33,350 nucleotides of DNA from a virus: positions 1 through 33,350 of the IMG/VR virus record IMGVR_UViG_3300020463_000069, one strand, 5' to 3'. The notes under the pieces are model-generated. The model did not search any database and was not told the DNA's origin. It saw only the letters and a program-made list of their open reading frames with translations. Each line of letters begins with the position of its first letter. Within the stretch, counting starts at the first letter, position 1. Positions 1 through 5,785 of this stretch are shown in pieces. The position numbers were made by a program, and so were the translations under genes.

Positions 1-102
1 GAACATAAAAAAAATTATTACACTCTTGTTCAAGGTCATATCTTACAAGGCCAAAAGTCTCTAAAAGAAATGAGAAAAAGAAAACAAATAGAGGGCAATT
101 AG
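1..102 (+). CDS. 3' end of an unknown small gene (cut by window edge)
   Basis: Frame 1 is open from the first base and ends at TAG (100-102), giving 33 residues. The product end is rich in Lys/Arg (MRKRKQ near the C-terminus). The next gene starts 24 bases on in the same direction, so it looks like the tail of an upstream member of the plus-strand cluster. An internal ATG at 82 would give only six residues, so the start must lie left of the window. No family recognised; it could also be chance open frame. Confidence 0.45.
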   Translation, partial: EHKKNYYTLVQGHILQGQKSLKEMRKRKQIEGN

Positions 103-126
103 TCCTCTAACAAGTACTTTAGCTGA

Positions 127-309
127 ATGACAAAACAAAACGAGTCTGATAAACCTTTTGATCCTTATTATGGTCAAGTTTGGTATGATGAAGAATCAAA
201 ACGAACTTACGAATATCTTGCATGTGGCGAAGGATCAGTAAATATACATAATGATCCAATAACTGGATATTGGCAAGAAATCGATTGGGATGATAAAAGA
301 TCATCATGA
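127..309 (+). CDS. small hypothetical acidic protein, 60 aa
   Basis: Begins at ATG 127 (MTKQNESDKPF) and ends TGA 307-309. It is acidic and aromatic-rich: three Trp and five Tyr, with motifs YYGQVWYDEE and GYWQEIDWDD, which reads like a small folded cytoplasmic phage protein rather than noise. No membrane segment or signal. The stop overlaps the ATG of the next gene by 4 bases (ATGA), so the two are probably translationally coupled. No clear Shine-Dalgarno. Function unknown. Confidence 0.65.
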   Translation: MTKQNESDKPFDPYYGQVWYDEESKRTYEYLACGEGSVNIHNDPITGYWQEIDWDDKRSS

Positions 310-404
310 CAAAATCCGAAAAAATTGCAGCAGCAAAAAAACGTATTGCTGAACTAGAACAACTTATTAAAATATGGGAAACCTCAAAAAATAAGTTAGA
401 CTAG
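306..404 (+). CDS. tiny coiled-coil protein, 32 aa
   Basis: Starts at ATG 306, inside the ATGA overlap with the preceding gene, and stops at TAG 402-404. The sequence is Lys/Glu/Ala/Leu-rich (KIAAAKKRIAELEQLIK) with heptad-like spacing of Ile/Leu, so a single amphipathic helix or short coiled coil is expected. The ATGA coupling and the helix pattern argue that it is real despite its size. Function unknown. Confidence 0.5.
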   Translation: MTKSEKIAAAKKRIAELEQLIKIWETSKNKLD

Positions 405-424
405 AAGAAACTATCTCTATCTTT

Positions 425-820
425 ATGGCTTTAAATTTTTATAGTAAACAATTAGCAAAAGAAATATCACTAGATAAATTAACAGAAGTCAAAGGTGCTG
501 AGTTAATTATTTTAAAAGACGAATTAGAATATGCTATTGGTTCTATGGATAAAAGCTTGATTGAAATCAAAGCACAGAAAGAAAGAGACAATGAACCTTA
601 TGACCAAGAATGGCATCAAAGGGTAAGAAGGAAACAAAAAGTCTGTGAAGCTTTTTTATTAGAAATTGCAAAACAAGATGATTTATATGAGATTATTTAT
701 AAAAATTGTTTTACTGAATTATTATCACAAATAATTACTCAAGAAGAATTTACAAAATTAGAATCAGACGCAAAAATAGAAGCCGAATTTAAAATTCTCG
801 AAATGAAAAACAAATCATGA
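425..820 (+). CDS. hypothetical helical protein, 131 aa
   Basis: ATG 425 to TGA 818-820. The product is highly charged and mostly helical by eye: KELAKEISLDKL-type amphipathic stretches, a basic patch around residues 62-70 (HQRVRRKQK), and a Glu/Lys-rich C-terminus. No signal or membrane segment, and two Cys. It lies in the plus-strand small-gene cluster and its stop overlaps the next ATG by 4 bases (ATGA at 817-820), indicating an operon with coupled translation. No family recognised, so no function is offered. Confidence 0.7.
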   Translation: MALNFYSKQLAKEISLDKLTEVKGAELIILKDELEYAIGSMDKSLIEIKAQKERDNEPYDQEWHQRVRRKQKVCEAFLLEIAKQDDLYEIIYKNCFTELLSQIITQEEFTKLESDAKIEAEFKILEMKNKS

Positions 821-1044
821 CTATTCCAAAAGTAAAAGATTTAGAACAATTAAGTTATGTTCCTAATGCTGAAGGTGTTACTAGACCTGATAAAGAAGCA
901 AAAACAAAAAAATATAAATTAAGAGTTATTGGAATGGGAAGCTCTCCTTTGATTTTATCTACTTATGCAGAAAGTAAAGAAAAAGCTATTAAATATGCAA
1001 AAGCGAGGTGGAAAGATTGTTTAATTAAAGTTGTTGAAAATTAA
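817..1044 (+). CDS. hypothetical basic protein, 75 aa
   Basis: ATG 817 (ATGA overlap with the gene before) to TAA 1042-1044. Very Lys-rich, with a middle segment KYKLRVIGMG followed by STYAESKEKAIKYAKARWKD, which looks like a small alpha/beta fold: a beta strand, then an amphipathic helix with regularly spaced Ala and Lys. It could be a small nucleic-acid- or protein-binding module, but that is only inference. It is the last gene of the plus-strand run. Its stop overlaps the stop of the convergent minus-strand gene by 4 bases. Confidence 0.65.
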   Translation: MTIPKVKDLEQLSYVPNAEGVTRPDKEAKTKKYKLRVIGMGSSPLILSTYAESKEKAIKYAKARWKDCLIKVVEN

Positions 1045-1304
1045 ATCTTTTTTTTATTTATATTTGTAGTCTTTTCAATATGTTCACCAGCTTGACTTAC
1101 AAGTTTTAGTAATCTTAAATTATCTTTTGCAAGTGTTGATATAAAGTCAGGCATATCCTCTGGATCTAAAACATCATAAATATCTCTTAAAAAAACTTCC
1201 ACCGCAAATTTTTCTTCTAAAGAAACATTAGCAATCATCCATTGCTCTGGTTTTCGTTTTCTTTTTTTTGTGAACCAATTTGACCAAGGGATTTCCATTT
1301 CCAT
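1041..1304 (-). CDS. hypothetical protein, 87 aa
   Basis: Minus strand, ATG at 1304 to TAA at 1041-1043; a second ATG two codons in (1298) is also possible. The N-terminus has WSNWFTKKRKRK (aromatic then strongly basic), followed by an acidic helical region with EEKFAVEVFLRDIYDVLDPEDMPDF and a Leu-rich C-terminus ending in Lys. Convergent with the 817-1044 gene, with overlapping stops. No Shine-Dalgarno seen. No family recognised; possibly a small DNA- or protein-binding regulator, but nothing proves this. Confidence 0.6.
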   Translation of the reverse strand: MEMEIPWSNWFTKKRKRKPEQWMIANVSLEEKFAVEVFLRDIYDVLDPEDMPDFISTLAKDNLRLLKLVSQAGEHIEKTTNINKKKI

Positions 1305-1401
1305 GATGTTAGGAAATTATGACTTAATATCAATTTATCTTAAATTTTTATTAAGTAAAGTACGTTAACTGCTATTTATATGAATAGCTACAAAAAAAAT
1401 C
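1305..1401. promoter_or_regulatory. AT-rich divergent intergenic region with small hairpin
   Basis: This gap separates the minus-strand gene ending upstream (start codon at 1304) from the plus-strand mini-gene at 1402, so both promoters should lie here. It is nearly all A/T. A 6-bp inverted repeat GCTATT/AATAGC (1371-1388, 6-nt loop) sits just before an A8 run and the 1402 ATG, and a shorter CTTAA/TTAAG repeat lies before it. I could not find a -35/-10 pair with good spacing on either strand. Confidence 0.3.
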
Positions 1402-1476
1402 ATGCCAAAAGGATCCGGGACTTATGGAAGTAAGGTTGGAAGACCCCCGAAGAAAAAGAAAGGTAGTAAAAAATAA
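1402..1476 (+). CDS. 24-aa basic AT-hook-like peptide
   Basis: ATG 1402 to TAA 1474-1476, 24 residues. The N-terminus is MPKGSGTYGSKVG, then RPPKKKKGSKK, i.e. a Gly-Arg-Pro-Pro core followed by a Lys run. This resembles an AT-hook (minor-groove binding, core G-R-P flanked by basic residues). Peptides of this MPKGxGTYGSKVGRPP type are, to my recollection, repeatedly found in marine phages, but I cannot verify that here. It ends one base before the stop of the convergent gene at 1477. DNA binding is inference. Confidence 0.6.
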   Translation: MPKGSGTYGSKVGRPPKKKKGSKK

Positions 1477-1659
1477 TTACTCTGGTAGAGAAGAAACTTT
1501 TCTACTAGGAAATAATTGTTTTTCTAAAAAGTCAACAGCTTGATCATCTAAATTATTAGACGATTGTTTTACAATTACACGCAAAAGATCCAAGACTAAT
1601 TGCTTGCATGCTGATGTAGAAAGAAACCTTAATAGTATAGGTTTTAAAATTTTTAACAT
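1477..1659 (-). CDS. small hypothetical protein, 60 aa
   Basis: Minus strand, ATG at 1659 (MLKILKPILLRFLSTSACK) to TAA at 1477-1479. The N-terminal third is amphipathic/hydrophobic with basic residues and resembles a peripheral-membrane or leader helix; the rest is charged, with SSNNLDDQAVDFLEKQLFP. I recall similar short proteins in marine cyanophages, function unknown. The gene lies directly downstream of a good sigma70-like promoter (1748-1776) and a structured leader, so it is probably transcribed on its own. Confidence 0.6.
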   Translation of the reverse strand: MLKILKPILLRFLSTSACKQLVLDLLRVIVKQSSNNLDDQAVDFLEKQLFPSRKVSSLPE

Positions 1660-1663
1660 TGTT

Positions 1664-1711
1664 TTATGCTAAAGACTTCTCAAGTTTAACTTTATTTGTT
1701 AAATTTAGCAT
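1664..1711 (-). CDS. possible 15-aa leader peptide
   Basis: Minus-strand ATG at 1711 (MLNLTNKVKLEKSLA) to TAA at 1664-1666, ending four bases before the ATG of the 1477-1659 gene. AGAGG lies about 11 bases upstream of this ATG and could act as Shine-Dalgarno. The frame lies wholly inside the leader RNA and overlaps the arms of the ATGCTAAA/TTTAGCAT inverted repeat. It may be a translated leader controlling the downstream gene, or chance. Confidence 0.25.
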   Translation of the reverse strand: MLNLTNKVKLEKSLA

Positions 1712-1723
1712 GAGAGTCTCATC
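1666..1723. repeat. nested inverted repeats in leader region
   Basis: Arms ATGCTAAA (1666-1673) and TTTAGCAT (1704-1711) form a perfect 8-bp inverted repeat. Inside it, AAGTTTAAC (1682-1690) faces GTTAAATTT (1699-1707) with one wobble, so the two pairings compete for the same bases. Directly after comes the 13-bp palindrome ATGAGAGTCTCAT (1711-1723). On the minus strand this is the 5' untranslated region of the 1477-1659 gene; on the plus strand it precedes the terminator at 1743. Mutually exclusive folding could serve regulation. Confidence 0.5.
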
Positions 1724-1742
1724 CTCTTACCCACACACCTAG

Positions 1743-1769
1743 CTCTGACTATATAGTTAGAGTTTTTTT
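1743..1769 (+). terminator. intrinsic terminator, plus strand
   Basis: Stem CTCTGACT (1743-1750), loop ATAT, stem AGTTAGAG (1755-1762, one G-U pair), then T7 (1763-1769). The flanks can add two more pairs. It would end plus-strand transcripts coming from the 1402 peptide gene, about 270 bases upstream, after reading antisense through the 1477-1659 gene. Confidence 0.6.
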
Positions 1770-1776
1770 ATTGCAA
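1748..1776 (-). promoter_or_regulatory. sigma70-like promoter, minus strand
   Basis: Minus-strand -35 TTGCAA (1771-1776), 17-base spacer, -10 TATAGT (1748-1753). Matches to consensus are 4/6 and 5/6. The start point would be near 1741, leaving an ~80-base structured leader before the ATG at 1659. The element occupies the same bases as the plus-strand terminator hairpin. Confidence 0.5.
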
Positions 1777-1815
1777 TTATTTATTTGTTTACGAGTTTCT
1801 TTACAATGTTTGCAA

Positions 1816-1971
1816 TTACATAGTTCTTTTTTTGAAAATTTCTTTTCGATTAATCCACAATCCTGTAAAAACTGAGTGAAACTTGTGTGTTGGATCATTT
1901 CTGCCATCTAATTCATACAATTCTTTTATGACTCTTACTCTTTCATTTTGCAAGTCTGTTTCTTGTGTCAT
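1816..1971 (-). CDS. small hypothetical protein, 51 aa
   Basis: Minus strand, ATG 1969-1971 to TAA 1816-1818. The ATG overlaps the TGA of the upstream minus-strand gene by four bases (ATGA), the coupling used all over this genome, which strongly supports it. Contents: MTQETDLQNERVRVIKELYE, then LDGRNDPTHKFHS, then VFTGLWINRKEIFKK. It is soluble-looking with a basic C-terminus. It probably works with the upstream membrane/coiled-coil protein. No family recognised. Confidence 0.6.
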   Translation of the reverse strand: MTQETDLQNERVRVIKELYELDGRNDPTHKFHSVFTGLWINRKEIFKKRTM

Positions 1972-2198
1972 CTTTTTGGCTTTAATTCTGCAACTGCAAT
2001 ATCTAGTGAATTAAGTCTACCGTAAATATCTCTCATGTCAGCATGCATATCATCCATTTTTTCGCATATCAATTCTACTTTAGTTAATAAACTAACAACA
2101 TCTTCTCGATTCTTTTTACCTCTATAACTAAGGCTTCCAGCAGATACAAAAATAGCAGTTAGTAATGCTCCTCCAGTAGCTGCAATGACTTCTATCAC
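1968..2198 (-). CDS. membrane-anchored coiled-coil protein, 76 aa (candidate lysis accessory)
   Basis: I start it at GTG 2198 (product MIEVIAATGGALL); a longer frame to a TTG at 2273 exists but would overlap the divergent gene by 48 bases and adds an implausible N-terminus. Residues 4-22 form one hydrophobic helix (VIAATGGALLTAIFVSAGS), followed by the basic stop-transfer SYRGKKNR, then a helical region with heptad-like Leu/Met/Ile spacing up to LKPKR. This layout, one N-terminal membrane helix plus a short coiled coil, is common in phage lysis accessory or holin-associated proteins. That role is inference from layout and from the two-helix membrane gene next door. Confidence 0.55.
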   Translation of the reverse strand: MIEVIAATGGALLTAIFVSAGSLSYRGKKNREDVVSLLTKVELICEKMDDMHADMRDIYGRLNSLDIAVAELKPKR

Positions 2199-2213
2199 TT
2201 TTATGTATATAAT
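2185..2213 (+). promoter_or_regulatory. sigma70-like promoter, plus strand
   Basis: Consensus -10 TATAAT (2208-2213), 17-base spacer, -35 ATGACT (2185-2190, 4/6). The start point falls near 2220, so the mRNA would be almost leaderless for ATG 2226 or have a ~20-base leader for ATG 2241. It likely drives 2226-4248 as one operon. Confidence 0.55.
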
Positions 2214-2225
2214 TCTATTAGTATT

Positions 2226-2669
2226 ATGCCAGAAAAAAGCATGAGTGAACAGAAACCTAAAGTTCAACCACAAATACCTAAAGAATTAGATGATGATAAA
2301 CCTGATTACCAAGAAAAAATAATGTTTTTGGTAAGCACCTCTGCTCAAGGAGCTATTCTTGCATGGTGTTTAATCGTCTTATCTCTTGGATATGTAAAAC
2401 TTCCTAATAAACTATTTGGTTTAGATATCCCAGATCAACCTAGAGTGGATAGCACTTTTGCAGCAGGTTTGCTAGGAAATATCTTGGCTGGGTGGGGTGT
2501 ATCTGTTGGTGCTGCAACAGGAGCAAAAAAGAAAAAGAAAGAAGGAGAGAACGGTACTATTGGTAACTCCAATGGCAGTGTTAGTACTATCATAATAAAA
2601 CAACCACTTGAGATCGTTGCGACAAAACCTGACGTAATCAAAGTAGATCCTAATTCATCAAAACCATGA
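2226..2669 (+). CDS. holin-like membrane protein, 147 aa
   Basis: ATG 2226 (alternative ATG 2241) to TGA 2667-2669. A hydrophilic N-terminus (about 32 residues, Lys/Pro/Asp-rich) is followed by two hydrophobic segments, about residues 35-57 (FLVSTSAQGAILAWCLIVLS) and 78-98 (FAAGLLGNILAGWGVSVGA). A Lys-5 run and a hydrophilic C-terminal tail come next. Two membrane helices with both ends charged fit a class II-like holin topology, but size and tail are larger than usual. Together with the divergent 1968-2198 gene it could form a lysis module; no endolysin gene is visible nearby. ATGA overlap with the next gene. Confidence 0.6.
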   Translation: MPEKSMSEQKPKVQPQIPKELDDDKPDYQEKIMFLVSTSAQGAILAWCLIVLSLGYVKLPNKLFGLDIPDQPRVDSTFAAGLLGNILAGWGVSVGAATGAKKKKKEGENGTIGNSNGSVSTIIIKQPLEIVATKPDVIKVDPNSSKP

Positions 2670-3154
2670 AAAAACTTTTTGTATTACTTGCACTAGCAAC
2701 ACCCTTGCCTCTTCTAGCTGACATCAGTCATTCAATCACTAGTTCAGTGTCACTTACTGTTGGTGGTGCTATGACCAGCAGCGATAGAATCGGATCTTCC
2801 TTTTCAATATCAGGCACAGGTGTTGATGTAACTGATGGCACTACTGCTGGAACATTATCTGCTGGAACAATAACAACAGGTGTATATTCGCCAGGTACTA
2901 TTGCAGCTACTCAAAACGCCACAAGTGGAGAATCTTTCAGTTTTTCTCAAAGCTATGTTCAAGCTGATGCTTTGGCTACAGGCGCACCGACTGTAGGAGA
3001 AGTTCCAAACTTTTCTGATACAACAAGTACTGCTGGAGGAACCGTAGGCAGCCTTGCTGGTAGTGTGACCTCTGCTGGAGTCGTAACAATAGCCCCGGGG
3101 GGAGCAAATACTGAAGCAGTTGGACAGGTAATTAGCACATTAATAACAAATTGA
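2666..3154 (+). CDS. exported Ser/Thr/Gly-rich protein, 162 aa
   Basis: ATG 2666 (overlapping the previous stop as ATGA) to TGA 3152-3154. Residues 1-18 are a signal peptide: basic MKK, a Leu-rich core, then PLLA before a predicted cut at Ala18/Asp19. There is no lipobox Cys. The mature part is low-complexity, rich in Ser, Thr, Gly and Ala without Lys, and has no Cys, resembling extended beta-rich surface or fibre-like proteins. An LTVGG motif (residues 30-34) recurs in the next gene. Exported proteins without a structural phage family are unusual; an envelope, surface or lysis-time role is possible but not shown. Confidence 0.7.
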   Translation: MKKLFVLLALATPLPLLADISHSITSSVSLTVGGAMTSSDRIGSSFSISGTGVDVTDGTTAGTLSAGTITTGVYSPGTIAATQNATSGESFSFSQSYVQADALATGAPTVGEVPNFSDTTSTAGGTVGSLAGSVTSAGVVTIAPGGANTEAVGQVISTLITN

Positions 3155-3160
3155 TTTTGT

Positions 3161-3592
3161 ATGATAAAAAAACTATTTTTATTACCTATCTTTATTGGCT
3201 ATCCTGTACACGCTATCCCTGTTGTTCCTAATTTTCAACAAGGAGTTCTTCAGCAACGAGTTGAAACCAAAAGTACAATAGTCGAAGATATAAAATCCTA
3301 TGACATACGCAATGGTTATGAACTGACTGTTGGTGGTACTAATGTTGAAAGCGTTACTGGAAATGTAGCTCCTAAAGGTTGGAGCAAAGTTAATACTTCT
3401 ATAAATGGTGTCGGTACAACTTATGTAAGCCCTAATTTAGATAATAAACCTGAGTTTCAAATCGTAGAACAAGGAGCTACCTTTCAGTATTTCGAATCGA
3501 TGGAAACTCCAGGGATTTCAAATTTTACCCACATAACTAGAGAAACAGTGGTGGAAAGTATTTCAGACAGCACGAGTACGTTTAGCCAATGA
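3161..3592 (+). CDS. exported protein, 143 aa
   Basis: ATG 3161 to TGA 3590-3592. Signal peptide residues 1-18 (MIKK, hydrophobic LFLLPIFIG core, ending PVHA before Ile19). The mature protein has LTVGG at 55-59, shared with the 2666 gene, and NTSING at 78-83, shared with the 3589 gene, suggesting that the three exported neighbours are related or co-assemble. No Cys and no membrane segment after the signal. ATGA overlap with the following gene. No family recognised. Confidence 0.7.
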   Translation: MIKKLFLLPIFIGYPVHAIPVVPNFQQGVLQQRVETKSTIVEDIKSYDIRNGYELTVGGTNVESVTGNVAPKGWSKVNTSINGVGTTYVSPNLDNKPEFQIVEQGATFQYFESMETPGISNFTHITRETVVESISDSTSTFSQ

Positions 3593-4248
3593 AGAGATAC
3601 CTAGCTTTATTGTTTTTGTTTAGTAATCCTGTGCTGGCAAATTCAATAAATACTACCTCGAATTCTAGTGGCTCAGTGGTCAACCAAGCTGTCCAGGTCG
3701 TACCTAGCCGACAGTTTTCTTACACTACAAATGGAATTAGTTGCCAAGGTGCTACCTTAAATATTTCTCCCTTCGTTTCTACAACCTATGGATTTGGCTC
3801 ACCTTACGAACCAGATTTTATGCGCCCAGTGTATTCAACTAGAGATGTTGAGGGAGATACAGATGATGACGGCAATCCAATAGGAGATGGTGATGTTGAT
3901 ACTGGTTATCGAGGAGAAGTTTTATATTTTGAAAAAGTACGTACTGGTATGAGATCATCTAATACATCAATTAATGGAGGAATAACTGCTACTTGGTCTA
4001 TACCATTGGATAGAATTGCTGTTAACGAATGCAGAAAAGCAATGAAAAGTCAGAACGAGCTATACGAAGCAAGTCTTGCTGCCAAGCGTTTAAATTACGA
4101 GATGAGTAGGGCTAAGACTTGTGCAGATAATCTTAAAAATGGGTTCCGCTTTAAATTAGGCACTGCAATGGCTCAGATTTGTGCCGACATTGAGTTAATA
4201 GAACCAGCGAATTTAGAACATACTCACAAAATAAATAGACCTAACTAA
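3589..4248 (+). CDS. exported protein with D-x-D-x-D-G acidic loop, 219 aa
   Basis: ATG 3589 to TAA 4246-4248. Signal peptide 1-17 (MKRYLALLFLF, ending PVLA). The mature protein holds four Cys (52, 148, 178, 198), which could make two disulfides outside the cytoplasm. An acidic loop at 87-104 has a D-x-D-x-D-G calcium-binding pattern at 90-95, and NTSING at 125-130 is shared with the previous gene. The C-terminal third is helical. Together these suggest a folded, secreted, possibly Ca-binding protein. It is last in the operon and followed by a convergent hairpin region. No family recognised. Confidence 0.7.
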   Translation: MKRYLALLFLFSNPVLANSINTTSNSSGSVVNQAVQVVPSRQFSYTTNGISCQGATLNISPFVSTTYGFGSPYEPDFMRPVYSTRDVEGDTDDDGNPIGDGDVDTGYRGEVLYFEKVRTGMRSSNTSINGGITATWSIPLDRIAVNECRKAMKSQNELYEASLAAKRLNYEMSRAKTCADNLKNGFRFKLGTAMAQICADIELIEPANLEHTHKINRPN

Positions 4249-4325
4249 TTCCCACCTTTGGCACTTAAGCCGTCTAAGCCTTTCGACCAATCTTAGACAG
4301 GGATCAACATCCGTTAGATCTAGAA
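4249..4325. other. convergent intergenic hairpin
   Basis: Between convergent genes. GTCTAAG (4272-4278) pairs with CTTAGAC (4292-4298) over a 13-base loop, and flanking CC/GG pairs extend it with one bulge. No U-tract follows on either strand, so it is not a classical intrinsic terminator, but it may protect 3' ends or block read-through. Confidence 0.4.
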
Positions 4326-4346
4326 TCATTCTAGCTTATTTTTCTT
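4320..4346 (+). terminator. weak intrinsic terminator, plus strand
   Basis: The 15-base palindrome CTAGAATCATTCTAG (4320-4334) is followed by a T-rich CTTATTTTTCTT. It would end transcripts of the exported-protein operon. It lies within the last codons of the convergent gene. The stem is AT-rich and short, hence weak. Confidence 0.35.
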
Positions 4347-4982
4347 ATTTGCACTAAATTTCTTTAATTTTGCAATAATTTGCTTAAATAATGGCTTAAG
4401 AACCTTATTTAGAAAAGGTGTTGCAAGTGTTGCTGAAATTGTAGCTACGATTGTTATAGCAAAAGTAGTAGATACAGTATTCAAGGCTGGAAGATATTTT
4501 TCGACTTTTGTAGTTGGAGAATACAATACTAAACATTCTTGAGTTTCTTCAACATACATAAAACCTACAACTTTTTCAGTACCAGCACTATTTAAATCTC
4601 CTATTCTTGGATTATTTCTTTTAGGATCAGGGCATTCTGGCTTTTCAGTTAAAGGTGGTACTTCTGGAGTTTCTGTTTCTGGTATTGGAGGAGTGAAATC
4701 TGTTGGAGGTTTTGGTTCTTCTGTAAGTACTAAATCTTTTTTGTTGTATTGAAGAGGTTCGTAAAAAGGAAGTGGACATATAAAAGCATTGCCAGCAGGG
4801 TCTAATTTAAATAACGAATTATTTTTTGTACCATCTCGTCTTATCGTGACGCATGGCATATCAAAAACAGGAGGTAAAGTTCTAGTTATATGAGTTGTAT
4901 TAGGTACAGACGATTGATTAGGAATAGTAATATTAGGAACACGAGGAATTGATACTGTATTAATAAAATTAATCTTAGGCAT
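4326..4982 (-). CDS. C-terminally anchored protein with Pro-rich stalk, 218 aa
   Basis: I use ATG 4982 because it overlaps the stop of the upstream gene (TGATG); TTG codons just upstream are less likely. Layout: a beta-like N-terminal half with Cys44 and Cys69; a Pro/Glu-rich linker at about 88-122 (EEPKPPTDFTPPIPETE type); a short folded piece with GFMYVEETQECLVLYS; one membrane helix at about 166-190; and a strongly basic C-terminus (KKFSANKKNK) that should stay cytoplasmic. The bulk would then face outward despite the lack of a signal peptide. Third gene of a minus-strand membrane-protein trio. No family recognised. Confidence 0.65.
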   Translation of the reverse strand: MPKINFINTVSIPRVPNITIPNQSSVPNTTHITRTLPPVFDMPCVTIRRDGTKNNSLFKLDPAGNAFICPLPFYEPLQYNKKDLVLTEEPKPPTDFTPPIPETETPEVPPLTEKPECPDPKRNNPRIGDLNSAGTEKVVGFMYVEETQECLVLYSPTTKVEKYLPALNTVSTTFAITIVATISATLATPFLNKVLKPLFKQIIAKLKKFSANKKNKLE

Positions 4983-5527
4983 CAACAATTATTAAAGTCA
5001 CTAGCCATACTTTCACCTAATTTACCACCTTCTCTTCTTGCTGTATTAGTAGCAAAACCAGACAAGAACCAACCTACTATTGGTACGTTAGATAATGAAG
5101 TTACAAGTCCTGTTCCTGTAGCTACTGATGTTCCTATTAGTTGTCCTGTAGATTCTCCTTTTGCTTTTTCTTTTATGCAAGCAATTTGTTTTTCTGTTAA
5201 CTGATTATTATTTTGACTTAAATTAACACCTTCTCCAGCTATCCTTTGAGTTTCTTTTGTAGATAAAGCTTTACTAGCACCTAAAAACCCTGCTGGTTTT
5301 TTACTAGTTTCCATTGATCCTATAATTTTTGGATCATGCATACGATGAATAATTCTATAACCTTGTGTATTAGCTTCTATTTCATAGGTCGAATATTTAC
5401 TAACAGGCAAATCAAACATAGGAAGATTTGGTTTTGAAACTAATAAATTAATTGCATAAAACTGAGAAGAAACAAAAGCAGTTCCAAGTGCTACTGCTAC
5501 TCCTTTAAAAATAATATTAGTATTCAT
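4982..5527 (-). CDS. membrane-anchored protein with Gly-rich C-terminus, 181 aa
   Basis: ATG 5527 to TGA 4982-4984. Residues 5-30 (IIFKGVAVALGTAFVSSQFY) form a signal anchor. The middle is polar, with PNLPMFDLPVSKY, a stretch around IIHRMHDPKIIGSME, and KKPAGFLGASKALS. The C-terminal quarter is Gly-rich and moderately hydrophobic (GQLIGTSVATGTGL, then VPIVGWFLSGF), spaced like a glycine zipper, ending with the last residue Cys181; Cys117 is the only other Cys. I recall comparable proteins in marine cyanophages without known function. Coupled to the next gene by TGATG. Confidence 0.65.
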   Translation of the reverse strand: MNTNIIFKGVAVALGTAFVSSQFYAINLLVSKPNLPMFDLPVSKYSTYEIEANTQGYRIIHRMHDPKIIGSMETSKKPAGFLGASKALSTKETQRIAGEGVNLSQNNNQLTEKQIACIKEKAKGESTGQLIGTSVATGTGLVTSLSNVPIVGWFLSGFATNTARREGGKLGESMASDFNNC

Positions 5528-5533
5528 ATAATT

Positions 5534-5785
5534 TTAAAGTTTAGGCATGGCTGGTACTTTAGGAGTTGTTGGAATAGAACCACCTGTTGTTTTTGGTAAA
5601 GCATTGTCTAAAGCATTAGGCATTAAACTTGGTAACTGTTCCATAATTTTATCGCCTACAAATTTTTTCATTTGTTCTTGCTTTGTCTCATTATTTACAT
5701 ACCAATAAACATAAACAATACCAGCAAAGGCAGTGACAGCAGCAGCCGTATTTAGTATGGTTAATGCAGTTAAAAGTTTTTTCAT
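5534..5785 (-). CDS. small single-helix membrane protein, 83 aa
   Basis: ATG 5785 (MKKLLTALTIL) to TAA 5534-5536; an in-frame GTG at 5824 would give a 96-residue form. Residues 3-28 form one long hydrophobic helix ending in YVYWYV, followed by a charged helical segment (NNETKQEQMKKFVGDK) and a Pro-rich C-terminus (SIPTTPKVPAMPKL). It is the first gene of the minus-strand membrane trio. A TATAAT at 5826-5831 on this strand lies 41-46 bases upstream, but I see no matching -35. Its ATG overlaps a plus-strand ATG (CATG, 5783-5786). No family recognised. Confidence 0.6.
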   Translation of the reverse strand: MKKLLTALTILNTAAAVTAFAGIVYVYWYVNNETKQEQMKKFVGDKIMEQLPSLMPNALDNALPKTTGGSIPTTPKVPAMPKL

